Under the pieces are notes generated by a model. The model was given only the letters and a program-made list of their open reading frames with translations, made no database searches and had not been told where the DNA came from. A DNA stretch of 64,000 nt from Stipa capillata (Eukaryota > Streptophyta > Magnoliopsida > Poales > Poaceae): NCBI GenBank assembly GCA_019208055.1, contig JAGXJF010002444.1:248001-312000 (forward strand), written 5' to 3'. The first letter of the stretch is position 1; each line of letters begins with the position of its first letter. This document shows positions 11,088 through 23,515 of this stretch, one piece after another. The translations under genes were made by a program, and so were the position numbers.

Positions 11088-13316
11088 TCACAAGACTCTC
11101 ATAATCATCAAAAGTGTATTGTGATGTAGGAAACATACCAAAAAACTAAATAGTTGTAAACGCATGAAGATCACTTCAATCGATGGTGTGTTTGTCCACT
11201 GGATGTTCATCCGCGGGGTCATTGCCGGGATGGAGAAAGACAAATTCCACCCTCTCAAAGAAGGTGAGCTCTGCACCAAAAGTGAACGCACGGTTGTGCA
11301 CCCTTTGAGCATCCGCCTCGTCAAGAAAACTGACAAGACAATTGTTCTGGAAATGATAGCCGAAAATTGATGGGATTCGTAGCATAGAAAACAAAAATTT
11401 TCCTACGAGATGTAAGCGAAAACCTAGATCTAATCTAGAAAACCAAGATCCAATCTAGAAGAAGCTTGCAACGAGAGACAGATCATATTTACATACCTTC
11501 GACGAACACGTCAACGCAGCGGAGAATTTGACCGTTGTCGATGAAGCCCGCAGCCTCCCGCAGCTAGGTTATACCTCCCAGCCGCGAGAGGGATCTTCTC
11601 GTGTTCCAATCCGATCAAGCACCGCAACGAGCGGCACCTCCGAGATGTGCACACGTACGGCTCGATGACGTCTCCTCCTTCTTGATCCAGCAAGGTGAGG
11701 TGGAGAGGTAGATGAGATCTCCAGCAGCACGACGGTGTGGTGGTGGATGTGGTGGAGAAATTCCTGCAGGGCTTCGCCTAAGCAGCTGCGGGAGAGGAGT
11801 AGATGGGAGAGAGGGAGGGGCTGGCGGCTCGGGTTCAAGGGGGGCTGCGCCCAGCCCTCCCCCCCTTTATATAGGCTCGGTACTGTTCACGTGAACAGTA
11901 CGTGAACAGTAACTTGCCTCCCAAGTTCCCCTTTTTCCTTTATCTTTAGATCTCCTATTTTTAAGGGATATCAATCTTATCCATCTAGGAGGGGGGTACT
12001 GTTCACGCGACACTATTCACGTGTGTACTGTTCATGCAGTACCCTTGGTCCATGTGGACCCCTCTGGGATAAGTGGGGCCCTACTCTAGAACCCTCCGGA
12101 ATCTTCTAGAACTTCTCCGAAACTCTGCCGGAAAAATCCCGAACATTTCCGAAACCCTAAAAATACTTTCCCATATATGAAATTGTATCTCCGGACCATT
12201 CCGGAGCTCCTCGTGACGTCCTGGATCCCATCTGAGATTCTGAACAAAATTTCGATCTCACCATATTAATATCTCATTCTCTACCCTAGCATCAACGAAC
12301 CTTAAATGTGTGACCCTACGGGTTCGGGAATATGCGGACATGATCGAGACACCTCTCCGATCAATAATCAATAGCGGGACCATGGATGTCCATATTGATT
12401 CCCACATATTCAACGAATATCATTTATCGGTTGAACCACGATGTCGAATATTCCATTCCCTTTGTCTCGCGATATTTTACTTGCCCGAGATTCGATCGTC
12501 GGTATCACCATACCTAGTTCAATCTCGTTTCCTGGTAAGTACTCTTTACTCGTTCCGTAATACAACATCCTCTGTGACTAACTCCTTAGTCCCTTGCTTG
12601 CAAGGGATATCGAATGTGCATTACCGAGTGGGCCCAGAGAATATCTCTCCGTCACGTGGATGGATAAATCCCACTCTTGATACATGCAACCCAACAAGTA
12701 CTTTCCGAGATACCTGAAAGACACCTTTATGATCACCCTGTTACGGCGTGACGGTTGATGCCCCCAAAGTATTCTTCCGGTACCAGGGAGTGGCATTATC
12801 TCATGGTCTAAGGATCGGAACATTTAACAATGGAAAGCTATGCAATATGAACTTTGTGACGTGATCGAATTGCCTAACTTAATTTGGGTCTGTCCATCAT
12901 GTCATTCTCCTAATGACATGACCCCGTTATTAACCGACATCACATGTCCATGATTAGGAAACCTTAACCATCATTTAATCAACGAGCTAGCCAGATAGAG
13001 GCATTGCTAGGGACACGGTGTTGTTTATAAAACCACACATGTATTATGTTTCCGGTTAATACAATTATAGTATGGAGTATAAACATTTATCATGAACAAG
13101 AAATATGATAATAACAATTTATTATTGCCTCTAGGGCATATTTCCAACAAAAATGTTCCATCTTGAATGGTGCAAGACATGTAGAAGACATTTTTGTGTA
13201 GTCCAAGCGGTCGTTTTGAGCACAGGCTCGACCACAACACATACCAGCGTGCTTATGTAGTTGAGAGCGATCCCTAATGTCTCCGCCTCAACATGAGAAA
13301 TTGAAAGTTGAACCAA
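11088..13316 (-). pseudogene. open frame split by the solo LTR; protein unrecognised
   Basis: When the solo LTR and one TSD copy are set aside, minus-strand sequence from about 13316 to 13150 continues in the same frame from 11362 down to a stop near 11176, about 118 codons. The joined part includes FQNNCLVSFLDEADAQ followed by a hydrophobic/acidic stretch. This faintly recalls the DUF4283-type domains of plant retroelement and zinc-knuckle proteins, but the match is too weak to name. The LTR therefore entered a reading frame, though perhaps already a relic. Confidence 0.3.
11368..13149 (-). mobile_element. solo LTR, Ty1/copia BARE/Angela type (1.78 kb)
   Basis: On the minus strand it begins TGTTGGAAATATGCCCTAGA and ends in CA. 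The 5-bp duplication AAAAT flanks it at 11363-11367 and 13150-13154. The first 30 bases match the copia LTR at 47388, and the length suits the BARE/WIS/Angela group. A TATATAAAG box lies on the minus strand near 11867-11876, where the LTR promoter is expected. No internal region remains. Confidence 0.9.
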
Positions 13317-15582
13317 CTCAAAGATAAAAACCTAAAATAACCACAGAAAATATAAGCAAAATTTAAAAATTAATATAAATCACGTAAAAAAAACCAAAAA
13401 CAAAAAAACCCAGACAACAAAATAACTCTCACTCTACTCCTTTCATAAAAATTAAATAAGCTCACCACACTCACCCCCTCCTCTCGCCTTACGGTCGCAC
13501 CGTTCCCCATCCACCCCCTCCGTCACTAGCCTCGGCGCCCAACGGCTCAAATCAGAAGACGGTGAGCTCCTCCTCATTGACTGGGTGAGCTCCCCTCATC
13601 TCCCAGGTGATCCATCCCTCGTCTCTCGGGCAAACTCCACACCACCAAGGCCCATGAGCTCGCCCCCCGCATCCATCAAGCCGTCCAGGACTAAACGTCA
13701 TTGCCGCCACCGAGCTCGTGCTGCTTGGATCTGGCCTTCCGAGCTGCGTCGTCAATGGATCTAGGCCCCCGAGTCGCCTTAGCCAGCGGATCCGGCTGGG
13801 GCAACCTCGGGGACGCCCTAAATGGGGAGCGGCGTAGGGGAAAGCGCGTGCTATTGGCCATCCACGTGAGGTGGGGAGCAGGGTGGAGGCGATATCACGC
13901 TTTCAGCCGATGGCGGGAGGGAGAGCGACACGGGGATTGCAAAGACTTATGGTCAACTGTAGATGAATCTTTCCTTTGCCGTATATACAATCTATTTTAC
14001 GGCAAATCTAAAGATTAAGCAACATTTAATCAAGACCCATTGACCTAGGAATGCTAATTAATTGATCCAAAGGGGAGTGATGTTTGGGATCCTCCAAAAT
14101 CTGAAGGCATGCTACAAGATATGCTCAAATACATGCTACAAGCTCTCCTCGACAGATCTAGGCATGCTAGCTCAGAGGTGACCAACCAAAGACAGAAGGG
14201 TAGAGGGAGAAGGGAGGTGGACTCCATCTTGCTACCTTCTTGTTTCCGCGAGGATACATGAGGGGGTGCTGTTAGGAGCTAGGATGGACGGCGGTGAGGA
14301 GTAGGAGGTGACGGGGGGCGCTTGGCTCATGTTGCTGCTAGTGGTGAGGAGCTTGGGAGGGAATAGGCAGTGAGGAGCAGGAGGCGACGAGGGCGCTCGA
14401 GTCGCACAGGGGGCTCGAGTTGCGCAGTGATGGAGGCTGGAGGAGGCGCAGGAGGCTTGAGTCATGTGGAGATGGAGGCGGGGAGGATGCATGTCGCCAG
14501 AGCGGGGTGGATGGAGGCTCATGGAGGAGACGCGTGAGGGTGGAGGTGGGGTGTGGAGCCAGTAGCCCTAGCACGTTCGGGCCTTGCACGTGCGGATGCA
14601 AGCATGGCGCTGAGTATTGCATCGCATGGGGCATGGCTCGGTAGAGATCATCGAATTGGGCTTCCCTATTGGGTATGGCTGAGTGGCCTTTTTGCATCGA
14701 GCGGACATGGCCCGGATGACAATACATGCTACTAGACACCCTTAAACCTGTATGAGGGGGATACAAGCTGAGTTGATACAGCTCGCCAAACACACCCTAT
14801 ATTTCTCCACATGAACTTCAAAGAAACAACAAAATCTTATGTTAGGCTCTGGCATATCTCCACCTTGGAAATCAGGGCGATTTTACCCGATAGGCTTTAT
14901 AATTATTTAGGCTATCTTCACAAAAATTATCAAGTATGTATACCTAGTATTGACATATGAATTTGAATAGCACGAGACTATATTTGTTGATGTCAATTTA
15001 GCTTAGTGATTTATCATTTAAGCCCACTAAAGCAAATTTTCCACACATAGTAGGATATTTGGGTCTTAATCTCTGTCGTCCAAATATTCGAAGATCCGTG
15101 CGGAGCACTTTGAGAGCATATTTTGCATTTTAGTCCCTTAAGTGTGATGATATTGTGTACATATCTAGAAAATAAACCTTCTCCCCTCCCCTTCTCTCAG
15201 TCGTCGACTCGCTTCTTGCCTCGACCCCACCGTCCCTGTGCTCCCCGATCGGCATCACCTCCATCTCTGTCCTGCCTAACTGGTGCAACTGTAGTCTTAG
15301 CCGGCCTAACCTCCTCCTCCACCGCCCGACTCACTTTCCACTGGCGCCGCCATGGAGTAATCAGACATATGCTCCACCGCCCACCTTATCTCCTCCTCCG
15401 TTGCCGGTAGGCTTGGATGGGGCCGCGGGGGCCCTGGATCCATGCTCCATCGCCATCTATGAGGCCAGATCCGGCTTTCCTAGACACCACTACAGCCAAA
15501 TCCGAGCTCCACTGCTGCTGAGGCTAGGTAAGCCATGGTGGGCGAAGCGGGAGATGGTCGACAAGGTGGTGTTGATGCTTGT
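13317..15582. other. intergenic DNA, no supported gene
   Basis: GC-rich, pyrimidine-rich tracts alternate with AT-rich DNA. Short open frames exist on both strands but show no domain, splice logic or repeat partner. This is host sequence up to the left edge of the 40.6 kb nest. Confidence 0.5.
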
Positions 15583-16520
15583 TGTCACACCCCAATTTTC
15601 TAAAACCCGAAAATTTGGGCTTTCAAAAACTTTGTACTAAATAATGCTAACTAAAGTACACCCGACTAAAACTTTACAATCCAATCATTCTAACCCTAAA
15701 GCAAGTCAGGTCAGAATCTTTCACCTTTGATCCCCTTTCTTTTTCCTAGTTGGTATAACCTGGACCACAACTCTCGAGAAGTCTTCCACCTTGGTTTAGG
15801 GCTTTCCTGATGCAAGGTGCCGCGGACGCATCGACGTATACGATGTATATGTTACATTGGGGTTTATGCGGAATTGCAGAAGAGGAGGCTAGTTGCACTG
15901 CCCGGGTGGTGCGTGGGGGAGCCAAAAAGGGTAGGCGTGATAGGCTGAGCTATCTCGCTGAGGAAAGGAAAAAGGGAGGTAGCGGATTCTACCTCGAATG
16001 ACGTTTGTTACTACGAACTACTTATGCTTCCAAAATAGCTTTGAAACCTACTATCGTATTTACGATGAAAACTTACATTTCCGCACAACCAGCAACATAG
16101 GGTAGAGCTATTCATTGATCTATTCCCTGCATGAATTATTGCCGTACATTTCCTCCTGTGGGAATAGCTTGCGAGTACATTCCATGTACTCACCTGGCTT
16201 GTTGATTTGGCCAGACGAAGGAGACATCAATTCCGAAGATACGAACATGAATGCGAAAGCTAGGGCGTAACCCCAGTCAGTTGCCTGTCGGGTATGGCAT
16301 ATTGATGGGCTTCATCATCGCTTGATCTTCGCTGCAAGTTTATAGCCGTTGGGCTACAGGTATCAGACAAACGACCTTGACGGTCTATTTCCTTATTGTA
16401 TCATGATAATCGTATGTATGACCATGATACACAGGTTAACTTGTATGTACCGGCTACTGATCTAGGGACCGGTACAGTAATCACAAGGGAGTATCCGGCC
16501 TTAAAACCGGGTACGCTACA
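15583..16520 (+). repeat. 5' LTR of the outer element, internally deleted and rearranged
   Basis: Positions 15583-15770 match 44999-45189. Positions 15771-15870 are the reverse complement of 45484-45583. Positions 15871-16520 match 55511-56155. The 5' LTR has thus lost the middle of the LTR and gained a 100-bp inverted piece of that middle. The last exon of the LTR mini-gene is kept at 16215-16270. Confidence 0.9.
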
Positions 16521-16540
16521 GCTTGGTATCAGAGCCATAC
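16521..16540 (+). other. primer-binding site, initiator-Met tRNA type
   Basis: GCTTGGTATCAGAGCC directly follows the LTR end. TGGTATCAGAGC is the usual site complementary to the 3' end of tRNA-iMet in many plant Ty3/gypsy elements. Confidence 0.85.
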
Positions 16541-17600
16541 TGACTGCAGGTTAACCCTAGTTAGCACGGACGTTAGATACCAACCCTAGGTATAAACAGT
16601 ATTTTTGAAAATATATCTAAACTTACTATAAGTGTGGGTTCTATTCTCCTTACCCTTCTTGGCTTCATCTCTTACCTACAATGCTTCAAGGATAATGCAA
16701 TGTTTTCTCCCCTCTCATCTATTTCAAAGCTTTAGGCAACTCTAGGAACACAAGTAACGAAACCCATGGGAATAATGTTCGAGAGTTCGCCAACCCTACC
16801 AAGAGTCAAGATGGACTGTGATGTCGCCCAATCCAAGAAGCTCGACGCGACTTGCTACAGATGAGTAAAGACCAACTGTTCGACCTTTCAATTCCATGAC
16901 GTCAAGAGTGTGGAAAACTCGCAAGAGAAACATCGCATTAAACGAAGACCCATGGACATGCGGCACCCCATTAGAAGCGAAAAGCCAGCGACACTGAGGA
17001 ATGCCCCACCAAGGGTGGCGATCATCAAAAGCTACCATATGGACTAAACCCATAGGGTAGGCTATTAGACCCCGCTTGCCGTGAGCAGCGATATTAGTAC
17101 CCTTTTTAGATCGAGTTTTAGGCATCCTTGTGGTATACGCAGTATACCCTATGATACTACTTGCAATATGCCGTTCATTCGTGATTTCTTGCTTGCTTGA
17201 AAAATGTGACCTGCACATGTGTCCCCCGATGTGTGTAGCGGTCACATCCATTGATGCATAGTCAGTATGCTTTACCTTTCTTTCAGAATCCAAGCCCGTC
17301 TTGCTGTCCCCTCTGTTTGACCTTTCCCCTTGATTCTCGCCGATGTCCCCTCTCTTTGTCAGCCTTATGTCAATTCGTTTTGACCACCTTGGTTTTTCTT
17401 CATCCATAAGTCATCGACCAAACAAGACGTGAGCCTCCTTCAGATCCCGAGGCAATCCCTCCTTGGAACCCCCGTTGACCTCCACGTTGCCAAGCGGCTA
17501 TTTAAAGCCGTATCTTCCCTCTTGTGATGCACACCAGTGCTTTCTTATCTTGACCAAACTCTTTCCTCTGCCAGAAGAGTTCTTAGCCTCTAGCGCCCAT
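16541..17600 (+). other. leader region of the outer element
   Basis: No convincing plus-strand frame is seen before about 17624. A long minus-strand open frame exists here (16796-17407) but lacks a recognisable domain. Confidence 0.45.
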
Positions 17601-17623
17601 TTTCCTATCCCACCTCTCTCCCA

Positions 17624-18534
17624 ATGGATGCAATGCCTCCTGGCACCCTTTGCCAAGAGACCACCGCTGAAGAGCTCACCGGATTCACAAGCATTCTGTG
17701 GACCGTAGCTCAGCAAACCCTCGGAGCAACACAGCGCCCTAAGTATCTTGTGTACTTAGGGAGTGCCCCCTGTTCCTCGAACGAATTCTGGGCTAAATTT
17801 CATGTCTACCCAGCTGACGACGATCAGGGTTTTCCCCTCCCTTTCATCAGGAAGACCATGCCTGCTTCAACGTTGGCTGTCAAATGGCCGCGTGGGAAGC
17901 CATCTCTCGTCTTCTCCATTTGGTTCCCGGCATGAACCAACGTGCCTTCCTCCTCTATCCCAGGTGTACCATTGAAGGAAACGCCGTGTTCATCGACACC
18001 CATCAAGAAGGAGATGCGGCAGTGGTCCACTCCAACCACTACCTTACCGCCCAATACGACTTGCTCACCCAGCTAGCAGACTCATGGATCGTGCCTCTCA
18101 GAACCCTCGATTCCCCGTCCTACTCCAACGACTCTTCAGCGACGCCCGTAAGCGGTCCCGAAGTCAACGAGCAGCTCCCGCCAAGATCGGCATCAATCGG
18201 ACAAAGCATCCGTCGCCGCAGGAACGTCGTCGCCCCACAGAGAACCCTCCCTTCTTTAGGGAATGAAAACCCTCGTAGCAGAATGACTCCACCTCAAGCT
18301 GCCCGCCTAGTTATAGATCAGATAGTCAAAGCACCCCGAGGTTGGATTAGCCCCCTCCGTGCTGCTAGCCTTGTGTGTATTTTTATTGTTTCGATGCTTG
18401 CCCTAGAAATTTACTCCTTGCCCCTCGGCATTAAGGCACGCCTGTTCGATATGCTCTTAGGCGTATGGATAGGTTTCATGTTGGTTTTCTCGTCGTTTTA
18501 TTGGCTTTCTGATCGGGCTCTTCGGCTCTTGTAA
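17624..18534 (+). pseudogene. first accessory frame of the outer element, two hydrophobic C-terminal segments
   Basis: The frame starts MDAMPPGTLCQETTAEELTG and shifts by one base near 17870-17885, after which it continues QMAAWEAISRLLHLVPGMNQ to the stop at 18534. The whole would be about 300 residues. A globular N-terminal part is followed by a Pro/Arg-rich linker (SIRRRRN) and two hydrophobic segments (about SLVCIFIVSMLALEIYS and LGVWIGFMLVFSSFYWL) at the end. The linker and hydrophobic part match the frame at 43782-44276 (SATPVSGPEVNEQ against SATSANAPEINKQ). No gag or pol motif is present. I do not recognise the family; membrane location is inferred from hydrophobicity only. Confidence 0.5.
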
Positions 18535-18627
18535 TGATATTTGCGTCTCCTAGTTATGCATGGTGTGAGCTACACATCCGTCCTAGGATGCGTGTGGCAG
18601 CCACACCCGTATTATGAATAAAAAGTG

Positions 18628-19127
18628 TGATGATGACATGGCACCCCGGGGATCATCAAGGAGGACGAATCCGGCCCTCTGGCTACAGGGCAGGCCGGGC
18701 CGACTACTCGGAGTCCGACTCCTACACGGGGGTGCCTCATCAACGTGGAGTACAAGACATGGACTAATACCCGTCCGGCTTACCCGGAATCTGTTGTAAC
18801 CGAATAGGAAATCAATCTGTTAACCGATCCGGACTCCTGTAACCCTATCCCGGCCGCCTATATAAGGCCCGGTAGGGGACCTCCGATCGGAATAGGCTCT
18901 AACTCTAAGTCTCCATTGTTTCATAGCTCAAGCCCCCTCGAGATCGATTCTCTAGGGCTTGCGGCACTCGGGATACAAGCAATACCAGCCACCAAACACA
19001 GGACGTAGGGTATTACCTCTCCGTGAGGGCCTGAACCTGTCTAAATCCTGTCTCCCGTGTGCACCCATCCTGATTTGCTGTGCTCACACCGCCCCATATT
19101 AAGTATTGCCGGAATAATACTCCGACA
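18628..19127 (+). repeat. 5' LTR of the inner element
   Basis: It is about 97 percent like 42963-43462. A CCTATATAAGG box lies at about 18857-18867, with the expected GGGTATTACCTCTCCGTGAG block downstream. Both LTRs are 500 bp, so little time passed since insertion. Confidence 0.93.
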
Positions 19128-19148
19128 GTTGGCGCGCCAGGTAGGGGA
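19128..19148 (+). other. primer-binding site of the inner element
   Basis: GTTGGCGCGCCAGGTAGGGG directly follows the 5' LTR. This is the type seen in grass Tat-like elements; which tRNA it pairs with was not settled here. Confidence 0.7.
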
Positions 19149-19179
19149 GGTGCGCATAGATCCATCTGCACGAATCGGG

Positions 19180-21230
19180 ATGGGTTTCATCAACTGCGAC
19201 AACGTCTTCGTCCCGGGAAGCATCGTGAGATTCGCTCTCGCGAACGCTGTCCCGGACCCCGGCCAACTTTTCCAATTCAGAAAGTTGAGCTTCATCGCCG
19301 ACAAGATCGGCCAGCTCCACCTCTGCTACTCGGCGACGTCCCGATCGGCAGAGGCTCCATCAGCTTTTCAGCACGGGCCTCCCCCTGAGCCCGCGCCTTC
19401 GGTCCCTCTCCCCAGGGAAGAGGCTACGCCGAAACCGGATCCGTTTGCTGCGCACGAGTTCGCACTCGGATCCCGACTGGTGGGGGCTATTGACTCTCTC
19501 CTCCCCGTCCTCGAGTATGACTCGGACGATTACGAGAGCTCTGGCAGCCACCACCCATCCCGGGAAGTCTTCATGGCCAACGCCGGCTCACCAGACAACG
19601 GCGATGGCCGAGCGGTCCCCATCGTGGAACAAACGCCGGCTGAGCTTGAAGCCACCCGACTCCGACTCCTCGCCAAGGAGGAAGAGTTGGTCGAGCAACA
19701 GACTCGGCTCGCTCGCCAGCGCGATGAACAACGGCGCAACGACGACATGAGGGCTCGAGGACGCCAAGTCCATAATGAGCTCCGCATGCGCGAAAGGGAC
19801 GGGGTCCCAATATTCCCGCTCCCGAGTCACAACATCGTTGCAGCCACGATGGCGGCACGCGCCATTGAAATCCCCGAGGGCAACCCGGGACACGACGAAC
19901 TTCGGCGACTCCGCGTTCTGCTGGAGGAGACCGCCCTCCAGCAGGCCGAAGCTTCAGAAGGTCGCACCGGCTCCTCAGCAGGTGCAAGGAGTCGGCGCTC
20001 TACCCCTCCAGGAAGTCCACCCATCATGGGCGGACGACGAGCAAGCCCCGACCGACATCAGCCGGCCGGAGCGGTTCATGAGCGACTCGGTCCTAATCGA
20101 GACGCCCGAGGCACCATAGCCGCCAGAAACCGCGCCCGACAGGATGCGGACAAAAACGCTCGTCAAGCTGCACCGGTCCGCGATCGACTCGGACCAAGGA
20201 ACCCCGCAGACGCTAGAAAGAAGCGCTCTTCACGGTTCCAGGAGAGACGATCGTGGCAGCCACCGCGACGATAGCGGCGCCACCAGCCGGGGACGTTCTC
20301 CGACTTCCTCCGGCATGGGATATTCGGGTCCGAAAGCATTCGGTCCCCGTATCCGCAGCGTCATCTTCCCGTCACGATTCCGAGTCACCGGCATCGACAA
20401 GTACACTGGGTGAGACCCGGCCGGACATCTGGCTGGCCGACTATCACACGGCGTGCAGAACCAATGGTGGGAACGACTACGTCGCGATCCATTATTTGCC
20501 GCTGTTTCTGGCCGACTCAGCACGAGCCTGGCTCACCAGCTTACCTCCGGGTTGCATCCAGACATGGAGCGACCTTGAGACCCTCTTTGTGAACAACTTC
20601 CAGGGCACTTATAACAGGCCCGGGAATGCGTGGGATCTCCACAGTTGTACACAAGAGGCGGATGAGACTCTCCGCGAGTACATCCAGCGCTTCTCCAAGA
20701 AGAAGAACTCCTTGCCCGAGGTCCGAGAGGGCGATGTCATCACCGCTTTCTCCAAGGGAGTTCGGAGCACCGACCTTATCCACAAGATAGCGCGTAAGAA
20801 CCCCCAGACTACGCGCGAACTCTTTCGACATAGCCAATAACTTTGCCACCGGCGAAGAGGCTGTCCGCAGTGCTACTCGGGATGACAAGGGAAGGAGCAA
20901 GGGCAAGGCGCCCGAGTCACCCAGTCGGGACGCCCATCCCGAGTCATCCAGGAAGAAGCATCGGAAGCGTAAAGGCGGAGATCTTGTTGCTGCGACTGAG
21001 CGCGCCCCGCCGCGCCGTCCTCAGCGCACCAACGCGACCTTCGAAGAGATGATGAGTCAGCCGTGTCACTTCCATGGACCTAAGTCCAATCATCTGACGC
21101 GTGACTGCAACCTCTTGAAGAATTTGAACAAGCCCTACGTCCCCAATAAAGGGGCAAAAAGGAGCCCCCTCAGGATGAGGGTGACGAATTCCCGAAAGAG
21201 ACCGCTTGCTTGATGATCTTTGGCGGACCA
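19180..21230 (+). pseudogene. gag, first copy (frameshifted)
   Basis: The first frame (MGFINCDN..., stop near 20274) gives an acidic then coiled-coil-like region rich in Glu/Arg (EELVEQQTRLARQRDEQRR). The capsid part overlaps in another frame from about 20406 (DIWLADYHTA, ARAWLTSLPPG, FVNNFQGTY, LREYIQRFSKKKN), typical of Retrotrans_gag. It is cut at about 20822 by one extra base (GAACTCTTTCG against GAACTTTTCG in the second copy). A Cys/His block (CHFHG...NHLTRDC) follows. The first 1.2 kb has no partner in the second copy; the rest is duplicated at 33757 on. Confidence 0.8.
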
Positions 21231-22001
21231 AACGGTTACGAGTCCAAACGTCGCCAAAAGATTATTGATCGAGAGGTCAACGCAGTGGAACCGGCCGTGC
21301 CCAAGTACCTGCGATGGTCCGAGTCCGTAATTTCATTCGGGCGCTCGGATCACCCCGACTACATTCCCCAGCCGGGACGATTCCCCTTGGTGGTAGACCC
21401 GATCGTTTGCGGCGTCCGCCTTACCAAGGTCCTCATGGACGGCGGGAGTGGTCTCAACATCCTCTACGTCAAAACCCTTGACGACATGAAGATCTCTCGT
21501 TCCGAGATCAAGCCGACTGGTGCCCCCTTCCACGGGGTAGTACCCGGCAAGATGGCGAGTCCACTCGGGTAGGTCAGCCTGCCGTTACATTTGGCACTCC
21601 CGACAACTTCCGGACCGAGACCCTCACCTTCGAGGTCGTCGACTTCCCAGGCTCGTATCACGCCATCTTGGGACGTCCCTGCTACGCCAAATTCATGGCT
21701 GTTCCCAGCTATGTCTATTTGAAGCTCAAGATGCCGGGCCCCCATGGGGTAATCACGGTGCAAAGCAGTTTTCCAGCACGCTTACACGTGCGACCTGGAA
21801 AATTGCAACCTCGCCGCGGCCCAGATCGCGGAGGCCGCACTTACCGACCTCAAGTCGGCCGTGGTTGAGGAAGCACCTCCAGCCAAGAAAGCTTCGACAT
21901 CAACATCGTTCCAGTCGGCGCGGGACACTAAGTCGATCCAACTCGACCCTGAAGACTCCTCCAAGACGACGCAGATCGGGACTGCACTCAGCGATAAATA
22001 G
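21231..22001 (+). pseudogene. retropepsin-like protease, first copy
   Basis: The active-site block LMDGGSGLNILY is present; Tat-type proteases commonly have DGGS where others have D(T/S)G. The frame is broken by TAG at 21570-21572, where the second copy has CAG, and by a missing C about 20 bases later. It ends with a TAG at 21999-22001 that the second copy shares at 35345-35347. Confidence 0.75.
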
Positions 22002-22330
22002 GAAAGCGCGCTCGTCAGCTTCCTCCAGAACAACCGGGACATCTTCGCATGGACATCCTCCGACATGCCCGGAGTTCCACGGGAGGCTGCCGAGCACTCT
22101 CTGAACATTCGGCCGGATGCTAAGCCGGTCAAACAGCGCTTACGCTGATTCGCTGAAGATAGACGTCATGCCATAGGAGAAGAAATAGCTAAGCTTCTAG
22201 CAGCTGGTTTTGTTAAAGAAGTGTATCATCCCGACTGGTTAGCGAACCTAGTTCTTGTTCGCAAAAAGAATGGAAAGTGGAGGATGTGTGTTGATTATAC
22301 TAGCCTTAATAAGGCGTGTCCCAAGGATCC
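22002..22330 (+). pseudogene. start of reverse transcriptase, first copy, truncated
   Basis: It encodes the linker NNRDIFAW and the first RT blocks (GFVKEVYHPDWLAN, VRKKNGKWRMCVDYTSLNKA). A TGA at 22146 stands where the second copy has CGA. The frame ends abruptly at GGATCC, where the minus-oriented LTR begins; the second copy continues past this point at 35678. Confidence 0.8.
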
Positions 22331-22933
22331 TGTCGACGATCGGTGAATCAGCGATCTTACGGTATTCGTGGAATGAGGATTACTGGGGGGTAGGGACCTC
22401 TAGGGCCCAAGTGCCAGGAGCTCTGACAGCAGGGGACAGCCGTTTTTATATAGGTTCGGGCCTCCCTCAGGATAATAACCCTACGTCCTGTTGCTATATA
22501 TTGATAGAGAACACGCTTACAATGGGGGGTGTATGTTAGTGGCTACCCTTGGCCTAATCGTAGACTAATCTAAGCTAAACCGCCGGGCTCGACTCCTTCG
22601 AGGCAGCGGGTCTTCTAGGGCTTCGTCTCCTGAGATCTTATGCTGCTTGTGCTGCGGCTAGATTGATCTGTTGGACCTGTCCTCCCCTATGGGATTGCTG
22701 ATCCTTATATAGGGGGTCCCTAGGGTCGTACTGGATGTGGACTTGCACCCGAGTAGGACTCTGGTCTCCTTAAATGTCGGGATTAACTTCCTAGTTTAAA
22801 GGGAGTCTTCCCTTCCTGAGAGGGGTTACCTTGTCGCCCAGGGCTCTTTACCGGGTACGCTGTACCTTCCTAAAGTCCCGGGATTCGGTATACGGATACC
22901 CTAATACGCGAGATACCGTACTATTCATCATCA
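22331..22933 (-). repeat. 3' LTR of the minus-oriented element (603 bp)
   Basis: On the minus strand it runs TGATGATGAATAG to ATCGTCGACA. The ends resemble those of the inner element's LTR, but the middle differs. TATA-like boxes on the minus strand lie at 22704-22711 (TATATAAG) and near 22446-22455. The purine tract TATGATGGGGGGCT (minus, 22934-22947) directly precedes it, as a polypurine tract should. Confidence 0.85.
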
Positions 22934-23515
22934 AGCCCCCCATCATACGTGAAGTGAGGTCATGATGGTTCTGTTGGAAATCTGCCCTTGTCGGGGAGGA
23001 AACTCTGAGTAGGCGATCCGAGTAGACCTTGTCGGCGACTTCCCCGAGTAGGCTCAATTCCTACCGAGTAGTCTTGAAAGCCTTATCGGAATAATCCTTG
23101 GAAAAACCCAGAATACTTTCTGATCCGATCTGATCCGTTGATCACAGACATGCGTCCGCCTGGCATATTTTTAGGAAACCGAACCATCATGGCGGAAATT
23201 TCGCGTGGTGATGAAGAATCTTTTCTCTCTCTGCGCTATTGTGCCGCTAACGTGTGTTGAACCACGGCGCGCTCGTTTGGGTCGTGGGTCGTCAGACCCT
23301 CTTTTTCCCGTGACGTGCCCTGTAGGCAAAAAAAGAAACTGTCTGCATTAAATGCGATGGAACTGATCGTGCCGTAAACCGCGCTCGGTTCCGGCGAACG
23401 TTTAAATCTTTAGGAGTCTAAGAATTGGGGTTTTGCCCGCATAGTTCTCCTGCCAGTTAGCCTTCTTGCTCCCCTCATCTTCTTCCTCTCCGCGTCATGG
23501 CCGGGAGCCCGTTGG

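Noticed and set aside
13440..15580. Gene suggested by GC-rich frames of 75-150 codons
   Set aside because: No domain, and the frames overlap on both strands without a coherent exon structure.
16796..17407. 203-codon open frame on the minus strand of the outer element's leader
   Set aside because: No domain, no repeat partner and no splice or promoter signal was seen; composition looks like a shadow frame.
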